This document shows positions 51,775 through 61,004 of a stretch of 64,000 nucleotides of DNA, piece by piece. The first letter of the stretch is position 1, and each line of letters begins with the position of its first letter. The position numbers were made by a program, and so were the translations under genes. The notes under the pieces are model-generated. The model did no database searches, was not told the DNA's origin, and was given only the letters and a program-made list of their open reading frames with translations. Where the stretch lies: assembly GCF_003013405.1 (NCBI RefSeq), contig NZ_PXZL01000010.1, positions 1 to 64,000 of the forward strand, given 5' to 3'. The stretch comes from Brevibacillus formosus (GTDB taxonomy: Bacteria; Bacillota; Bacilli; Brevibacillales; Brevibacillaceae).

Positions 51775-52467
51775 CTATGAGCGGACAGTGCGTCGTTCGA
51801 TGCGTTTCTCGAACGAAGGTGCCTGTATCACACGTTGCACATAGACACTTGGTGTGTGAATATGCTCAGGGTCCAGTTCGCCTGTCTCTACGATTTCTTC
51901 CACTTCAACGATGGTGATTTTTCCGGCTGCTGCCATCATCGGATTGAAGTTTTGGGCTGTTTTGCGGAAGACGAGATTGCCCATCTTGTCAGCCTTCCAT
52001 GCCTTGATCAGTGCGAAATCACCCGTGATGCCATACTCAAGCAGGTACTCTTTCCCAGCGAAATCGCGCGTTTCTCGTCCTTCAGCGATAGGTGTGCCGA
52101 CTCCGGCTGGGGTATAAAATGCCGGAATACCAGCTCCGCCTGCACGAATTCTCTCCGCGAGCGTTCCTTGTGGCGTCAACTCGACTTCGAGCTCACCGGA
52201 CAAAAATTGACGCTCGAATTCCTTATTTTCACCCACATAAGAGGAGACCATTTTTTTGATTTGCTTTTCGCGTAAAAGGAGACCGAGTCCCCAATCATCT
52301 ACCCCACAGTTATTTGAGACAACTGTCAAGTTTTTCACTGCTTTGTCTCGCAGGGCGATAATCAGATTCTCCGGAATTCCTACCAGTCCGAAGCCGCCCA
52401 CTAATAAAGTAGCACCATCGTGAATATCAGCCACGATGTCCGTGTAAGAAGTATAAATTTTGGCCAT
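51775..52467 (-). CDS. scoA: 3-oxoacid CoA-transferase subunit A
   Basis: 230 aa alpha subunit. Start ATG 52467 has GGGAG upstream; the frame continues 31 codons further left but lacks a site there. CoA-transferase I motif [19 protein letters not shown] near residues 18-36 and [14 protein letters not shown] near 55-70 are typical. Forms the heteromer with ScoB. A perfect cre site 37 bases before the start codon implies glucose repression. Confidence 0.93.
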   Translation of the reverse strand: MAKIYTSYTDIVADIHDGATLLVGGFGLVGIPENLIIALRDKAVKNLTVVSNNCGVDDWGLGLLLREKQIKKMVSSYVGENKEFERQFLSGELEVELTPQGTLAERIRAGGAGIPAFYTPAGVGTPIAEGRETRDFAGKEYLLEYGITGDFALIKAWKADKMGNLVFRKTAQNFNPMMAAAGKITIVEVEEIVETGELDPEHIHTPSVYVQRVIQAPSFEKRIERRTVRS

Positions 52468-52503
52468 GACGATCACTCCCAGCATGAAAAGATAAAGGAT
52501 TTG

Positions 52504-52517
52504 TGTAAGCGCTAACA
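52504..52517 (-). promoter_or_regulatory. cre (CcpA) site upstream of scoA
   Basis: TGTAAGCGCTAACA agrees at every position with the consensus TGNAARCGNWWWCA and lies in the scoA leader, 37 bases before the start. Catabolite repression of ketone-body or fatty-acid metabolism is expected. Confidence 0.8.
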
Positions 52518-52732
52518 ATAGGGTCAGTGCAGATGCCCCGTTTCCCTGCTCTTCTATCATACTAGATACGAGTTACAAACAAGTGACGAGACATTTGGAT
52601 TATAAAAAATAATGTAAAATGACAGAAAAGTAGTACAACTATACCATTTTTTTCTGTAAAATATATTTTGTCAATATTCGTCGTTTTTTGGTTAGTATTA
52701 GGAAGATTCGGGGGAAATGTGGGGTTGCAGGA

Positions 52733-53980
52733 ATGAAAAATACGAATAAATGGATAAGTCTCACGGTTGTGGTCCTGCTGCTCGTAGGGTGCGAAAAGCT
52801 AAATGAGGATGTCTCAAGTCTGAAACGAACGAAAGAAGATACGGTCATCAAGCTGAAAACGGTAAGTGCGTATACAGTGGAGAACGGCAAGGATGAGCGA
52901 CTGATGGAAGTGGCAGGTGTAGTGGCGCCGCGTCAGGAGCTGGCTTTATCGTTTGGTGCCTCAGGCAAAATTTCAGGCATTCTTGTTGAAAAGGGAGCCA
53001 CTGTCAAGGCGGGGCAGACATTGGCGACATTAGACGGAACGGCCTTGCAGCAAGGAATTCATGCAGCCCAAGGACAGGTAGCAAGTGCTGCCATCAAGCG
53101 GGAAAAGGCTGCCAAGGGGCCGGAGAGTCATGAGGTGCAAACCAAGAAGCTGCAGGTAGAAAAAGCGAGAGAACAGATGCAAAAAGCTCGCGACGAGCTC
53201 ACCAAAGCGGAGATTTTGTATGCGAATGGAGCCATCTCGAAAGATGAAAAAGACAAGCTGGCCTCTGCACTGCGACAGGCTGAGCTGAGTCTGGAAGAAG
53301 AACAAGTGGGGTACAACAACCTGCTGAAGGGTGCCGATCCACTGGATATCGAAGAAGCGAATGCAAGCGTCCAGCAGGCCAATGTTCAATTGAGCCGAGC
53401 GAAGCAGGAAGCGGCTGATGCAGTGATCAAAGCTCCGTTTACAGGCGTGGTTGCAGCGATCTCCAAGACAGCCTCGGAGCAAGCTGGACCTGGGACAGAG
53501 GTCATTCGGATGGTCGATACGAGCTCCTGGCTTGTCAAGCTCCAAGTAGAAAGGGAGCAAATCGCCCATTGGCAGGCAGGTAAAGTGGTAAAGGTGAAAG
53601 CTCCAGACGGCAGTGAAGCGGAAGGAAAAGTGACGTTTGTCTCACCTGTTATGGATACCAGCTTGGGGTCTTATCCAGTCGAGGTGACCGTAGACGGCAA
53701 GAATGTAGCGTGGAAGGGCGGCATGACTGTCACATGTCAGTATCCGTTGCCGGCGTCAAATGTTGCGCTCGTTCCTGTTAGTAGCATCGGTGTCTCTGAT
53801 GAAGAATATTACGTCATGAAAATCAATGAAAATTCAGTGGAAAAGACGTTTGTCAAAGTGGGGGCACTGCAAGGAACCTTCTATGAAGTAGTGGAAGGTC
53901 TCGTGCCTGGTGACCAGATTGTTGCTTCAGGCTTGTCGTATGTAGTGGATGGTGAGGCGGTGAAGGTGGCGGATGAATAA
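52733..53980 (+). CDS. RND-type membrane fusion lipoprotein
   Basis: 415 aa adaptor. Start ATG 52733. Lipobox LLVGC places the lipidated Cys near residue 20. Lipoyl half-motif LSFGASGKISGILVEKGATVKAGQTLATLDGT (about 75-107), coiled-coil hairpin (about 115-220, Lys/Glu/Ala-rich), second half VIKAPFTGVVAAI and a beta-barrel follow. Overlaps the pump gene by 8 nt. In Gram-positives such pairs work without an outer-membrane channel. Confidence 0.88.
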   Translation: MKNTNKWISLTVVVLLLVGCEKLNEDVSSLKRTKEDTVIKLKTVSAYTVENGKDERLMEVAGVVAPRQELALSFGASGKISGILVEKGATVKAGQTLATLDGTALQQGIHAAQGQVASAAIKREKAAKGPESHEVQTKKLQVEKAREQMQKARDELTKAEILYANGAISKDEKDKLASALRQAELSLEEEQVGYNNLLKGADPLDIEEANASVQQANVQLSRAKQEAADAVIKAPFTGVVAAISKTASEQAGPGTEVIRMVDTSSWLVKLQVEREQIAHWQAGKVVKVKAPDGSEAEGKVTFVSPVMDTSLGSYPVEVTVDGKNVAWKGGMTVTCQYPLPASNVALVPVSSIGVSDEEYYVMKINENSVEKTFVKVGALQGTFYEVVEGLVPGDQIVASGLSYVVDGEAVKVADE

Positions 53981-56900
53981 CAAGACATTTTTATCGATTA
54001 TCCCCTCCTTCGCCCGCATCCTGGCGGTCATTTGCTGTCTACTTGCGGTGGGAGCTTGGTTGTGGCTGGATATTAAGACGTTTCCGGATCGGTCTGTGCC
54101 TGAATACACAATCAATCTCTCAGCAGCCAAGCTCTCCTCTGCGGAGGTAGACGAATCGGTCGCGAGAAAAGTAGAGGAATCGGTACGTTCATTGGGCAGT
54201 GTGCTTACGATTGCTTCCGAATCTCGGACAGGGTCGGCAGTTATTACTGTAAAAACATCGGAACAAATCGGTTCGGATTACAAGGAACGGTTGGAAAAGA
54301 AGCTGGGAGAAATCACGAAGCAGCTGCCAGTGCAGGAGTGGAGTGTCAGTCAAAGCAATCTGGCAGATAGCAAAATTGGTTTTTATGTCCTGTACGGCAC
54401 GGACTTGCAAACCTTGTCTGACATTGCCCAAAATACCGTCTACGACAAATTGATCAATCTGCCTGGAATCGCTCGCATCGAGATGGACAAGCAAGCCTTG
54501 AAGGAGCAGGTAGATATCATTTTCCGACCGTCTATCTTACTCGCCTATGGGCTCACACCTGCTGATGTTCTATCGCAACTGCCGACAGATGTTGTTGGGG
54601 AAGAGGTAGGCTCTGTTGGAACTGATAAGGATCGAACCATCATTCAATGGACAAGTAAATCGGAAGGGCTGCAAGATCTGGGTAAGCACCTGATCTCCAC
54701 CGATAAAGGATACGTGCCATTACATACGTTGGCTGACATTCGTGATCGACGCGGGAGTAAAGGCGAACAAATCGGGATGTATCGAGGCTCGCCTGCCTTA
54801 GGAATCACGGTGTACGCAGCAGATGTCGGGCAATTGCCTGTAATCAGCAAGCAAGTAAAGGAAGCGGTTGGTGAGTTGAATCAGGCTTCGGGTGGCAAGT
54901 ACCGCCTCGATTTGTTTCGTGATGACGCGCAGACAATCACTGCCGCATTAAGACAGCTCGGAACACTGGCTGCTCTAACTGCCATCATCTGTTCGCTCTT
55001 TTTGTATCTGACCCGAAAGCAATGGGCAGGGGCTGTACTCGCGCTTTTGGCAAACGTTTTAGCGGTCGGCAGTGTACTTGGAGGCATGTGGCTTTGGGGA
55101 ATCCCTTTGACGCTCTCCACGCTTGGACCACTCGTGTTGTTTTCACTACTGTTCACAGGAGCAAGCTCTGCTTTGTTTCATCAGTTTTCAGGGTTGCCCT
55201 CGTACTCGTTTATTCGTTGTTTGCAAGTAGCGTGGGGTTTGATGAAGCCGTTTTTGCTCACGGTTATGGTAGTGGCAGCCTGTTGGACAGGTGTCGTTTT
55301 CACTGATTTCCTCAAGGCAGAAGACAAGGTTGTCTTGTACGATGCTTGGCCCGTTCTGTTGCTGGGGACGTTTGCTCTTATTCTTGTCTATGGATTTATC
55401 ACGCCGGTCCTGACCGGAACGTGGCTGGAAGCTTCCGAACGAGTAGAGGAGGAAACACCACGGGCCGCCAATAAAGTGACAAGTTATTTTCAAAATCGCT
55501 GGGAACGACTGGTGGAACAAGGGTATTTGCCTTATGGAATCACACTGGTTGCCTCGCTTGTCTTTGTCTTTTTGCTCAAGTCATTTATTCTTGTAGATCC
55601 GTACGCCAAGCTTGATTATGGGGACAAGTCGCTTTCTTTGCCAATGGTGCAGGGAAGCAGCATCGATGAGGCCATGCGAGCAGCACAAATAGCTGAGGAG
55701 CGTTTGCTCGCCATTGACGAAGTCCGGGATGTCTATACAATTGCCTCCGAAGAGAATTTGAGCTTTCAACTAAAGCTCGTGGACAAATACGATTGGACGC
55801 AATCAGTCTCAGAGTTGGAAAAAGTGCTGGACAAAGAGCTGCGAGATATTCCTCAGACAGATCCGTTTGCGCTAGTCATTAATAAAGATAAGGCAACTCG
55901 TCTCGTCTTGACGATCATGGGACCTTCCTTGCAAACGACACAGAACATTGCCAATGAAGTATTGGCATTCATGGAAAAACAGAGTGCAAAGGATAAAGAA
56001 GGGCGAGAACTTGTAACAGATGAAAGAATTGGTTCAGGTGCAGAGGGGACCTTTATCGATATTCGTCCAAAACAGGAGATGCTGGCACGCTACCGGATTA
56101 CGCAGGAGGAGATCAAGAGACAACTGGAGAGCTATTTGGGAGAAAAAACAGCTGGCAGTGTCTATTGGAATGAGCGTCAGGTACCTATCCACGTCCGATT
56201 CCCTGACGGGTGGATGGACTATCCGGATCAAGTGAAAAATATTTTGATTCGAACATCACAAGGTAGTGTGCGATTATCTGAGCTGGTAGATTGGTCGATC
56301 GGCAGTGAGCCGCCCGTTTATCAACGGGAAGATGGACTGTATGTATTCAAGGTAAGCAGTGCCGTCTCAGACCCAAGTCGAATTGAGCTGTGGTCTTACA
56401 TCATTCCTTATTCCATGCAAGAAAAGGTGACGATGCCCGAAGGCTACACGGTATATAACGACAATGAGCTGAAGAAATTGGAGGAGGAAAAGCTCAACAA
56501 GGTTGATTGGAGCAGCCGATTCTTGACGATTGGCAGTCTGGTTGCTCTCGTACTTGTCATGAGCTTGCTTTTGCAACGCAGAACGCGCGATGGATTATTT
56601 GCCCTCGTTCTCTTGCCAGTCTTGTCTGGAGGCTTTGCGCTGGGATTGCTGTGGTTGGATCGACCGATGAACATTATGAGCTTCTATGGTATGGTGGCTG
56701 CCATTGCCGTCATAGTTTTGCAGGCACTTCTTACGATGGATGAGCTGTACAAGGCCCAAGCGGAACAGGAGCGAGTTTGGGACGGTATCAAGCTGGGTGC
56801 CAAACGCACCATGCTCAATCAAGCGGGGATATATTTGGCGATCGCGTTAGCCAGCCTTCCGCTTGCTGGGGGCTTGGGTAATGGGAATGATTCGTTTGCG

Positions 56901-57221
56901 TCCTTCGCCAGCGTATTGTTGTTTGGCATACTAATGGGGGCTTTTGCCACGGTGGCACTCCTTCCTGGGATGCAGCTTGCAGCTGTGCAAAGACAGGCTG
57001 CCCATTCTGAGATGTCCTTGCCGATCCTCGCCCGTCATTTGCGGATTTGGTGGGAAAACAACCAAGTACGTCGCCGCGATTTCAAAGAAAGAAAACGGGA
57101 ACAAGCTCGCTCACCAAAAACAGGGCAAGCCGAAGCCGCGAACCGCGATTCCCGGGAGTATGTGCCTGTACAAGAGGACTTCCTGCCTCTTTCTTCTTCT
57201 ACACATGACGCCAACCGCTAA
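53973..57221 (+). CDS. RND superfamily transporter, divergent (no canonical proton relay)
   Basis: 1082 aa with the RND two-fold layout: first helix near residues 13-32, porter domain, helix bundle near 325-475, a second single helix near 515-535, second porter domain, last bundle near 850-1020, then a charged tail. The family is recognised by order and spacing and by the coupled MFP gene. The helix-4 segment that is LVDDAIVVVENV in AcrB reads LFTGASSALFHQF (about 392), so both relay Asp residues are missing. In helix 10 the Lys position lies in VIVLQALLTMDE (about 913), also without Lys. Either the energy coupling differs or it is a non-pumping relative. Confidence 0.85.
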   Translation: MNNKTFLSIIPSFARILAVICCLLAVGAWLWLDIKTFPDRSVPEYTINLSAAKLSSAEVDESVARKVEESVRSLGSVLTIASESRTGSAVITVKTSEQIGSDYKERLEKKLGEITKQLPVQEWSVSQSNLADSKIGFYVLYGTDLQTLSDIAQNTVYDKLINLPGIARIEMDKQALKEQVDIIFRPSILLAYGLTPADVLSQLPTDVVGEEVGSVGTDKDRTIIQWTSKSEGLQDLGKHLISTDKGYVPLHTLADIRDRRGSKGEQIGMYRGSPALGITVYAADVGQLPVISKQVKEAVGELNQASGGKYRLDLFRDDAQTITAALRQLGTLAALTAIICSLFLYLTRKQWAGAVLALLANVLAVGSVLGGMWLWGIPLTLSTLGPLVLFSLLFTGASSALFHQFSGLPSYSFIRCLQVAWGLMKPFLLTVMVVAACWTGVVFTDFLKAEDKVVLYDAWPVLLLGTFALILVYGFITPVLTGTWLEASERVEEETPRAANKVTSYFQNRWERLVEQGYLPYGITLVASLVFVFLLKSFILVDPYAKLDYGDKSLSLPMVQGSSIDEAMRAAQIAEERLLAIDEVRDVYTIASEENLSFQLKLVDKYDWTQSVSELEKVLDKELRDIPQTDPFALVINKDKATRLVLTIMGPSLQTTQNIANEVLAFMEKQSAKDKEGRELVTDERIGSGAEGTFIDIRPKQEMLARYRITQEEIKRQLESYLGEKTAGSVYWNERQVPIHVRFPDGWMDYPDQVKNILIRTSQGSVRLSELVDWSIGSEPPVYQREDGLYVFKVSSAVSDPSRIELWSYIIPYSMQEKVTMPEGYTVYNDNELKKLEEEKLNKVDWSSRFLTIGSLVALVLVMSLLLQRRTRDGLFALVLLPVLSGGFALGLLWLDRPMNIMSFYGMVAAIAVIVLQALLTMDELYKAQAEQERVWDGIKLGAKRTMLNQAGIYLAIALASLPLAGGLGNGNDSFASFASVLLFGILMGAFATVALLPGMQLAAVQRQAAHSEMSLPILARHLRIWWENNQVRRRDFKERKREQARSPKTGQAEAANRDSREYVPVQEDFLPLSSSTHDANR

Positions 57222-57239
57222 AATAGGTTGGCGTTTTTT
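57208..57239 (+). terminator. terminator after the RND gene
   Basis: ACGCCAACC (57208-57216) pairs with GGTTGGCGT (57226-57234), followed by T6. It includes the stop codon in its loop. Confidence 0.88.
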
Positions 57240-57331
57240 CTTTTCAATCGTTCACGTAGCTGTAACCGACTAACCAGGCATGCGTCATGGTAAGATAGGA
57301 AAGAGAATCGAAAGCAGGGGGTAGCAAACAC

Positions 57332-57835
57332 GTGCGTCGATATCGGAAAGTATGGGATTACTTGCTTTTGATTGCTATTCTTCTCGGATTGTTCATTTCT
57401 TCTTCACAGCCCTACGCCAAGCAAGACATGCGAGGAACGATAGACAAGCTAGTGGACGAACAGAGCTTGCAGAACCGTATAGGCGACATTTCCATTCCTT
57501 ACGGTGGCAAGGATGTGAGCCTGGAAGAAAAGGGGGCCGCTGGTTTTATAGAGTTCCTGATACGGAAGGGGACACACTTTACTGTTTTTGCCCTCTTGGC
57601 TTTTAGCTGGTATCGCGTGTTTTCGCATCAACTTTCATTTGGGCAAGCACTGCCCTGGAGCGCTTTTTGTAGTGTGATGACGGCTGTTTTGGATGAATGG
57701 CACCAGACGTTTACACCGGATCGAACCGGAATGGTGCAGGATGTTTTGCTCGATGCATCTGGATCTGTCACGATGTTGTTGATAATTGCTCTCAATTACC
57801 TGTATTCACGAAGAGCATATCGTTATAAAATGTAG
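57332..57835 (+). CDS. VanZ-like membrane protein
   Basis: 167 aa, GTG start at 57332 with AGGGGGT upstream. VanZ-family helices: WDYLLLIAILLGLFISSSQP, then FLIRKGTHFTVFALLAFSWYRV and the signature AVLDEWHQTFTPDRTGMVQDVLLDASGSV (about residues 112-140). An extracytoplasmic loop of about 45 residues separates helix 1 and helix 2. VanZ relatives give low-level teicoplanin resistance, but most chromosomal ones are uncharacterised. Confidence 0.85.
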   Translation: MRRYRKVWDYLLLIAILLGLFISSSQPYAKQDMRGTIDKLVDEQSLQNRIGDISIPYGGKDVSLEEKGAAGFIEFLIRKGTHFTVFALLAFSWYRVFSHQLSFGQALPWSAFCSVMTAVLDEWHQTFTPDRTGMVQDVLLDASGSVTMLLIIALNYLYSRRAYRYKM

Positions 57836-57836
57836 G

Positions 57837-57866
57837 AAGCCTATCCATCCTATGGGGATAGAAGGC
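57837..57866 (+). other. hairpin in the ackA leader
   Basis: AGCC-TATCC pairs with GGATA-GAA-GGCT around a short loop. There is no T run, so it is probably an mRNA structure rather than a terminator. Confidence 0.4.
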
Positions 57867-57897
57867 TGTGATGAACGATTGGAGAGTGGATTAGATC

Positions 57898-59016
57898 GTG
57901 GTAGAAAAAATGAATGTCCTTGTACTGAACTGCGGAAGTTCTTCGGTGAAGTACAAGCTTTATGAAATGCCTTCCAAGACATTGATTGCGCATGATTATT
58001 TGGAGCAAATCCAGCGTGACCAGTATGAAGATACTATTCGGGGAGTGTTTGAATCCCTCAAACAATATTCGATAGATATCGTTTCCCATCGTGTTGTCCA
58101 CGGCGGAGAAGCATTTAAGCAGTCCGTTATTGTCAATGACCAAGTAAAAGAAGAAATTCGTAACCTGTCCCGTTTTGCCCCGCTTCATAACCCCATTAAC
58201 CTGACCGGGATTGAAGTTGCTCAAAGTCTGTTTCCTGATTTGATTCACGTAGCTGTATTCGATACAGCGTTCCACCAAACCATGCCACCATCCTCTTATT
58301 TGTACGCACTGCCTTATGAATACTACGAGCAATACGGTATTCGTAAATACGGTTTCCATGGAACATCTCACCGCTATGTCATGGGCCGTGCAGCAGAAAT
58401 GATGGGTCGCCCGAAAGAGCAGCTTCGTCTGATCAGCTGCCACATCGGAAGCGGAGTAAGTATCACGGCGATCCGAAATGGTGAATCGTATGATACTTCG
58501 ATGGGGATGACACCGTTGGCAGGTTTGTCCATGGGTACGCGCAGCGGAAACATTGACCCAGGTATCATCCCGTACATTGAGGAAATTGAAAAGACCGACA
58601 CGGCAGGCGCTATTAAGATTCTGAATAACAAGAGCGGTCTCATGGGCGTATCGGGTGTATCCAATGATTTGCGCGACGTTATGAAAAAAGCAGAAGAGGG
58701 ACATCTCCGTAGCAAACTTGCATTGGAATTGTTTACTACTATTCTGCATAAGCATGTGGGACTGTACCTTGCTCGACTGAATGGAGTCGACGGCATTATC
58801 TTTACAGCAGGTGTTGGAGAAAATAGTGCTGCCGTACGTGAATTGGTGTGCTCTGGTCTTGAATTTGCCGGGGTAAACCTGGATCGTGAGGTAAACCGCA
58901 CCAGCAAAGGTGAGACATTTATCAGCACGAAATACTCTCCGGTAAAAGTCATGGTAATCCCGACAAATGAAGAACTTGTCATGGCAATGGATGCATTCGA
59001 ACTGGGATATAACTAG
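57898..59016 (+). CDS. ackA: acetate kinase (short form)
   Basis: Acetyl-phosphate/ATP phosphotransferase, 372 aa from GTG 57898 (368 from ATG 57910). Ordered motifs: NCGSSSVKY, HRVVHGGE (acetate-site Arg), APLHNP, VFDTAFHQTMP, YGFHGTSHRY (catalytic His), MGTRSGNIDPG (catalytic Arg), FTAGVGENS and IPTNEEL. It is about 25 residues shorter than B. subtilis AckA, the gap lying between KYKLYEM and HRVVHGG. The phosphate-2 loop reads CHIGSGVSIT where CHLGNGxS is usual, so the conserved Asn is Ser. A related short-chain acid kinase is an alternative. Confidence 0.88.
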   Translation: MVEKMNVLVLNCGSSSVKYKLYEMPSKTLIAHDYLEQIQRDQYEDTIRGVFESLKQYSIDIVSHRVVHGGEAFKQSVIVNDQVKEEIRNLSRFAPLHNPINLTGIEVAQSLFPDLIHVAVFDTAFHQTMPPSSYLYALPYEYYEQYGIRKYGFHGTSHRYVMGRAAEMMGRPKEQLRLISCHIGSGVSITAIRNGESYDTSMGMTPLAGLSMGTRSGNIDPGIIPYIEEIEKTDTAGAIKILNNKSGLMGVSGVSNDLRDVMKKAEEGHLRSKLALELFTTILHKHVGLYLARLNGVDGIIFTAGVGENSAAVRELVCSGLEFAGVNLDREVNRTSKGETFISTKYSPVKVMVIPTNEELVMAMDAFELGYN

Positions 59017-59143
59017 CTTGGAATATGTACCTAGAAAGAATAGGCTTTTCAGTATTGGAATTTCTCTGCTATACTAAGAGAATGAGGCTTCTGGTTTGAG
59101 GTTCTCACCATTTTTCTGAAAAAATAAAAGGAGTGCAAACTGG

Positions 59144-59557
59144 ATGGCAGTACAAGTGGGAAGCATCATCGAAGGAAAAGTGACAGCGATTAAACCGTTT
59201 GGGATGTTCGTAGCAGTCAGCGAAACCGAGCAGGGGCTGGTCCACATTTCCCAAGTAGCAAACGGTTTTGTTAAGGATATCAATGATCACTTTACCGTGG
59301 GGGCACAAGTAAAGGTAAAAGTACTCTCCATTGATGATGCAGGTAAAATCTCGCTTTCGGTTCGCGCAGCACTCCCAGCGCCTGAGCGTCCGGAACGTGA
59401 AGAGCGCCGTGGTGGTGGATATCGTGGAGGCGACCGCGGAGGGAATGCAAAACGAGATAGCGGAGCTTCTTTCGAAGACAAAATGAAAAAATGGTTGAAG
59501 CACAGCGAAGAGAACCTTGCGACAATCAACAAAAAGAACGCAAAACGCGGCTACTAA
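59144..59557 (+). CDS. S1-domain RNA-binding protein (YugI/general stress protein 13 type)
   Basis: 137 aa. A single S1 domain fills residues 5-75 (GSIIEGKVTAIKPFGMFVAVSETEQGLVHISQVANGFV ... VKVLSIDDAGKISLSVRA). An Arg/Gly-rich linker (ERRGGGYRGGDRGGNAKR) and a helical tail ending FEDKMKKWLKHSEENLATINKKNAKRGY follow, as in YugI and CvfD-type ribosome-associated proteins. Start ATG 59144 follows AAAAGGAG. Probably binds rRNA or mRNA. Confidence 0.92.
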   Translation: MAVQVGSIIEGKVTAIKPFGMFVAVSETEQGLVHISQVANGFVKDINDHFTVGAQVKVKVLSIDDAGKISLSVRAALPAPERPEREERRGGGYRGGDRGGNAKRDSGASFEDKMKKWLKHSEENLATINKKNAKRGY

Positions 59558-59574
59558 GCCTTGCGATAACTAAG

Positions 59575-59603
59575 AAGGACGGGATCAGCTCCCGTCCTTT
59601 TTT
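59575..59603. terminator. terminator after the S1 gene
   Basis: AAGGACGGG and CCCGTCCTT are perfect nine-base arms with a seven-base loop, then T run. It may also serve the convergent rhodanese gene. Confidence 0.88.
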
Positions 59604-59610
59604 GCGTTTT

Positions 59611-59997
59611 CTATTCCGTAGGATTCCCCTCTTTTTCCCAGTATTCCATCCCGCCGAGCATCTCTTTTACTCGGAAACCGAGAGCGGCCAGTTTCGCGCA
59701 AGCCTTTGCAGCACCGTTGCAGTTGGGACCCCAGCAGTAGACGACCAGGAGCTGGGTCGGGTCCAGAGCAGCCGTCGTTTCAGCGGAAATAAGCGAATGG
59801 GGGAGATTCAAAGCACCGGGAACGTGACCATCCCGATACGCTTTCTCGTTGCGAGCATCCAGGATGTAGAAGCCCTCCACACGGTTCTGGATGTCACTCC
59901 ATACATCAGAAACATCTGTCTCAAGAGACAGCTTGTCGAGAAAATGAGTGCGGGCTACTTCAGGTGACGCGGCGGGTGTTTGCAAAACAAGGGACAT
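59611..59997 (-). CDS. rhodanese-domain protein
   Basis: 128 aa from ATG 59997, seven bases after GAGGAGG; a TTG two codons earlier is possible. One rhodanese domain: FYILDARNEKAYRDGHVPGALNLPHSLI, then active-site Cys in VVYCWGPNCNGAAKACAKLAALGFRVKEMLGGMEYWEKEG. The CWGPNCN loop has an extra Cys and differs from the usual CxxGxR loop. A sulfur-transfer role is likely. Divergent from the LysR gene at 60117, which may regulate it. Confidence 0.87.
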   Translation of the reverse strand: MSLVLQTPAASPEVARTHFLDKLSLETDVSDVWSDIQNRVEGFYILDARNEKAYRDGHVPGALNLPHSLISAETTAALDPTQLLVVYCWGPNCNGAAKACAKLAALGFRVKEMLGGMEYWEKEGNPTE

Positions 59998-60116
59998 ATC
60001 CAATCCTCCTCGTTACATGTGATGGTGATGTACACAGCATAGCATTGAAGCAATCATCACAGTTATCTATACTATTCAATGAGGATCATTACTGATTTCT
60101 ATGGGAGGAAGCTGGG

Positions 60117-61004
60117 ATGGAGCTGGTCTATTTACATACTTTTCGTGAAGTAGCCCGGTATGGGAGCTTTACACGGGCAGCAGAAGAACTGGGCTATGCT
60201 CAACCAACTGTAACGGCACAAATGCAAAAGCTGGAGCAGTCGTATGGAGCGCCGCTATTTGAACGATACGGGCGCAAGCTGCGACTGACGCAAGCAGGAG
60301 AAGCCTTGCTTCCGTACGCACGGGAATTGATTCGTCTGTATGGGGAATCTAAAGAAGTGATCAAGCAACAGACGACAGGTCCCATTGCCATTGGAACGAT
60401 CGATACACTGGCGGCGTTCTTTCTGCCGCCGTATTTGCAGGCTTTTTGCCAGCAATATCCTCAGGTTGATTTAGTATTGCGGACGGCTGGGGAAGCAGAA
60501 ATTGTGCAACAGATCAGGGATGGTTATCTCGATTTCGGGATCATTTTCGATCGCCCTTGTACAGACCCAGAGTTGGTCACCCACGTCATTCGCGAGGAGG
60601 ATTTGGTGATCGTCATGCCACCCACCCATCGATTCACAACAGCAACTGCACTCACTGTCCATGATTTGGGCGGGGAGCCGCTTGTATTGACCGAAGAAGG
60701 CTGTACGTATCGGGGCATGCTGCTGGAGACTTTTGGTGAGGCAGGGATGACCCAGCGAATCGCCTGCCAATTCAGCAATCCGGAAGCGATCAAGCAGTGT
60801 GTACGCTGTGGCTTGGGTGTGGCATTGCTGCCGCTCATGGCAGTCAAGAGAGAGCTCACAGAAGGGGTGCTCGCAGCCATCCCGTTTCAGTCGGATAAGC
60901 CGCCGTTTTCCATTCAGCTTGTTTATCATAAAAAGAAATGGCTGTCACCTTCGATGGTGGAGCTTGTGGATACGATTACGAGATCACAGAGAGAGGAATC
61001 GTGA
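60117..61004 (+). CDS. LysR-family regulator
   Basis: 295 aa. Winged helix MELVYLHTFREVARYGSFTRAAEELGYAQPTVTAQMQKLEQSYGAPLFERYGRKLRLTQAGE (residues 1-62) and an effector domain starting near GPIAIGTIDTLAAFFLPPYLQAF. GGGAGGAAG precedes the ATG. In the gap to the divergent rhodanese gene ATTG-AAG-CAAT (about 60046) is a possible half-operator. The stop codon overlaps the GTG of the hydrolase gene, so those two are co-translated. Confidence 0.9.
   Translation: MELVYLHTFREVARYGSFTRAAEELGYAQPTVTAQMQKLEQSYGAPLFERYGRKLRLTQAGEALLPYARELIRLYGESKEVIKQQTTGPIAIGTIDTLAAFFLPPYLQAFCQQYPQVDLVLRTAGEAEIVQQIRDGYLDFGIIFDRPCTDPELVTHVIREEDLVIVMPPTHRFTTATALTVHDLGGEPLVLTEEGCTYRGMLLETFGEAGMTQRIACQFSNPEAIKQCVRCGLGVALLPLMAVKRELTEGVLAAIPFQSDKPPFSIQLVYHKKKWLSPSMVELVDTITRSQREES

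Noticed and set aside
51117-51917. 266-codon plus-strand open frame opposite scoB and scoA
   Set aside because: Shadow of two conserved CoA-transferase genes; it crosses their intergenic gap and lacks a start with ribosome site.
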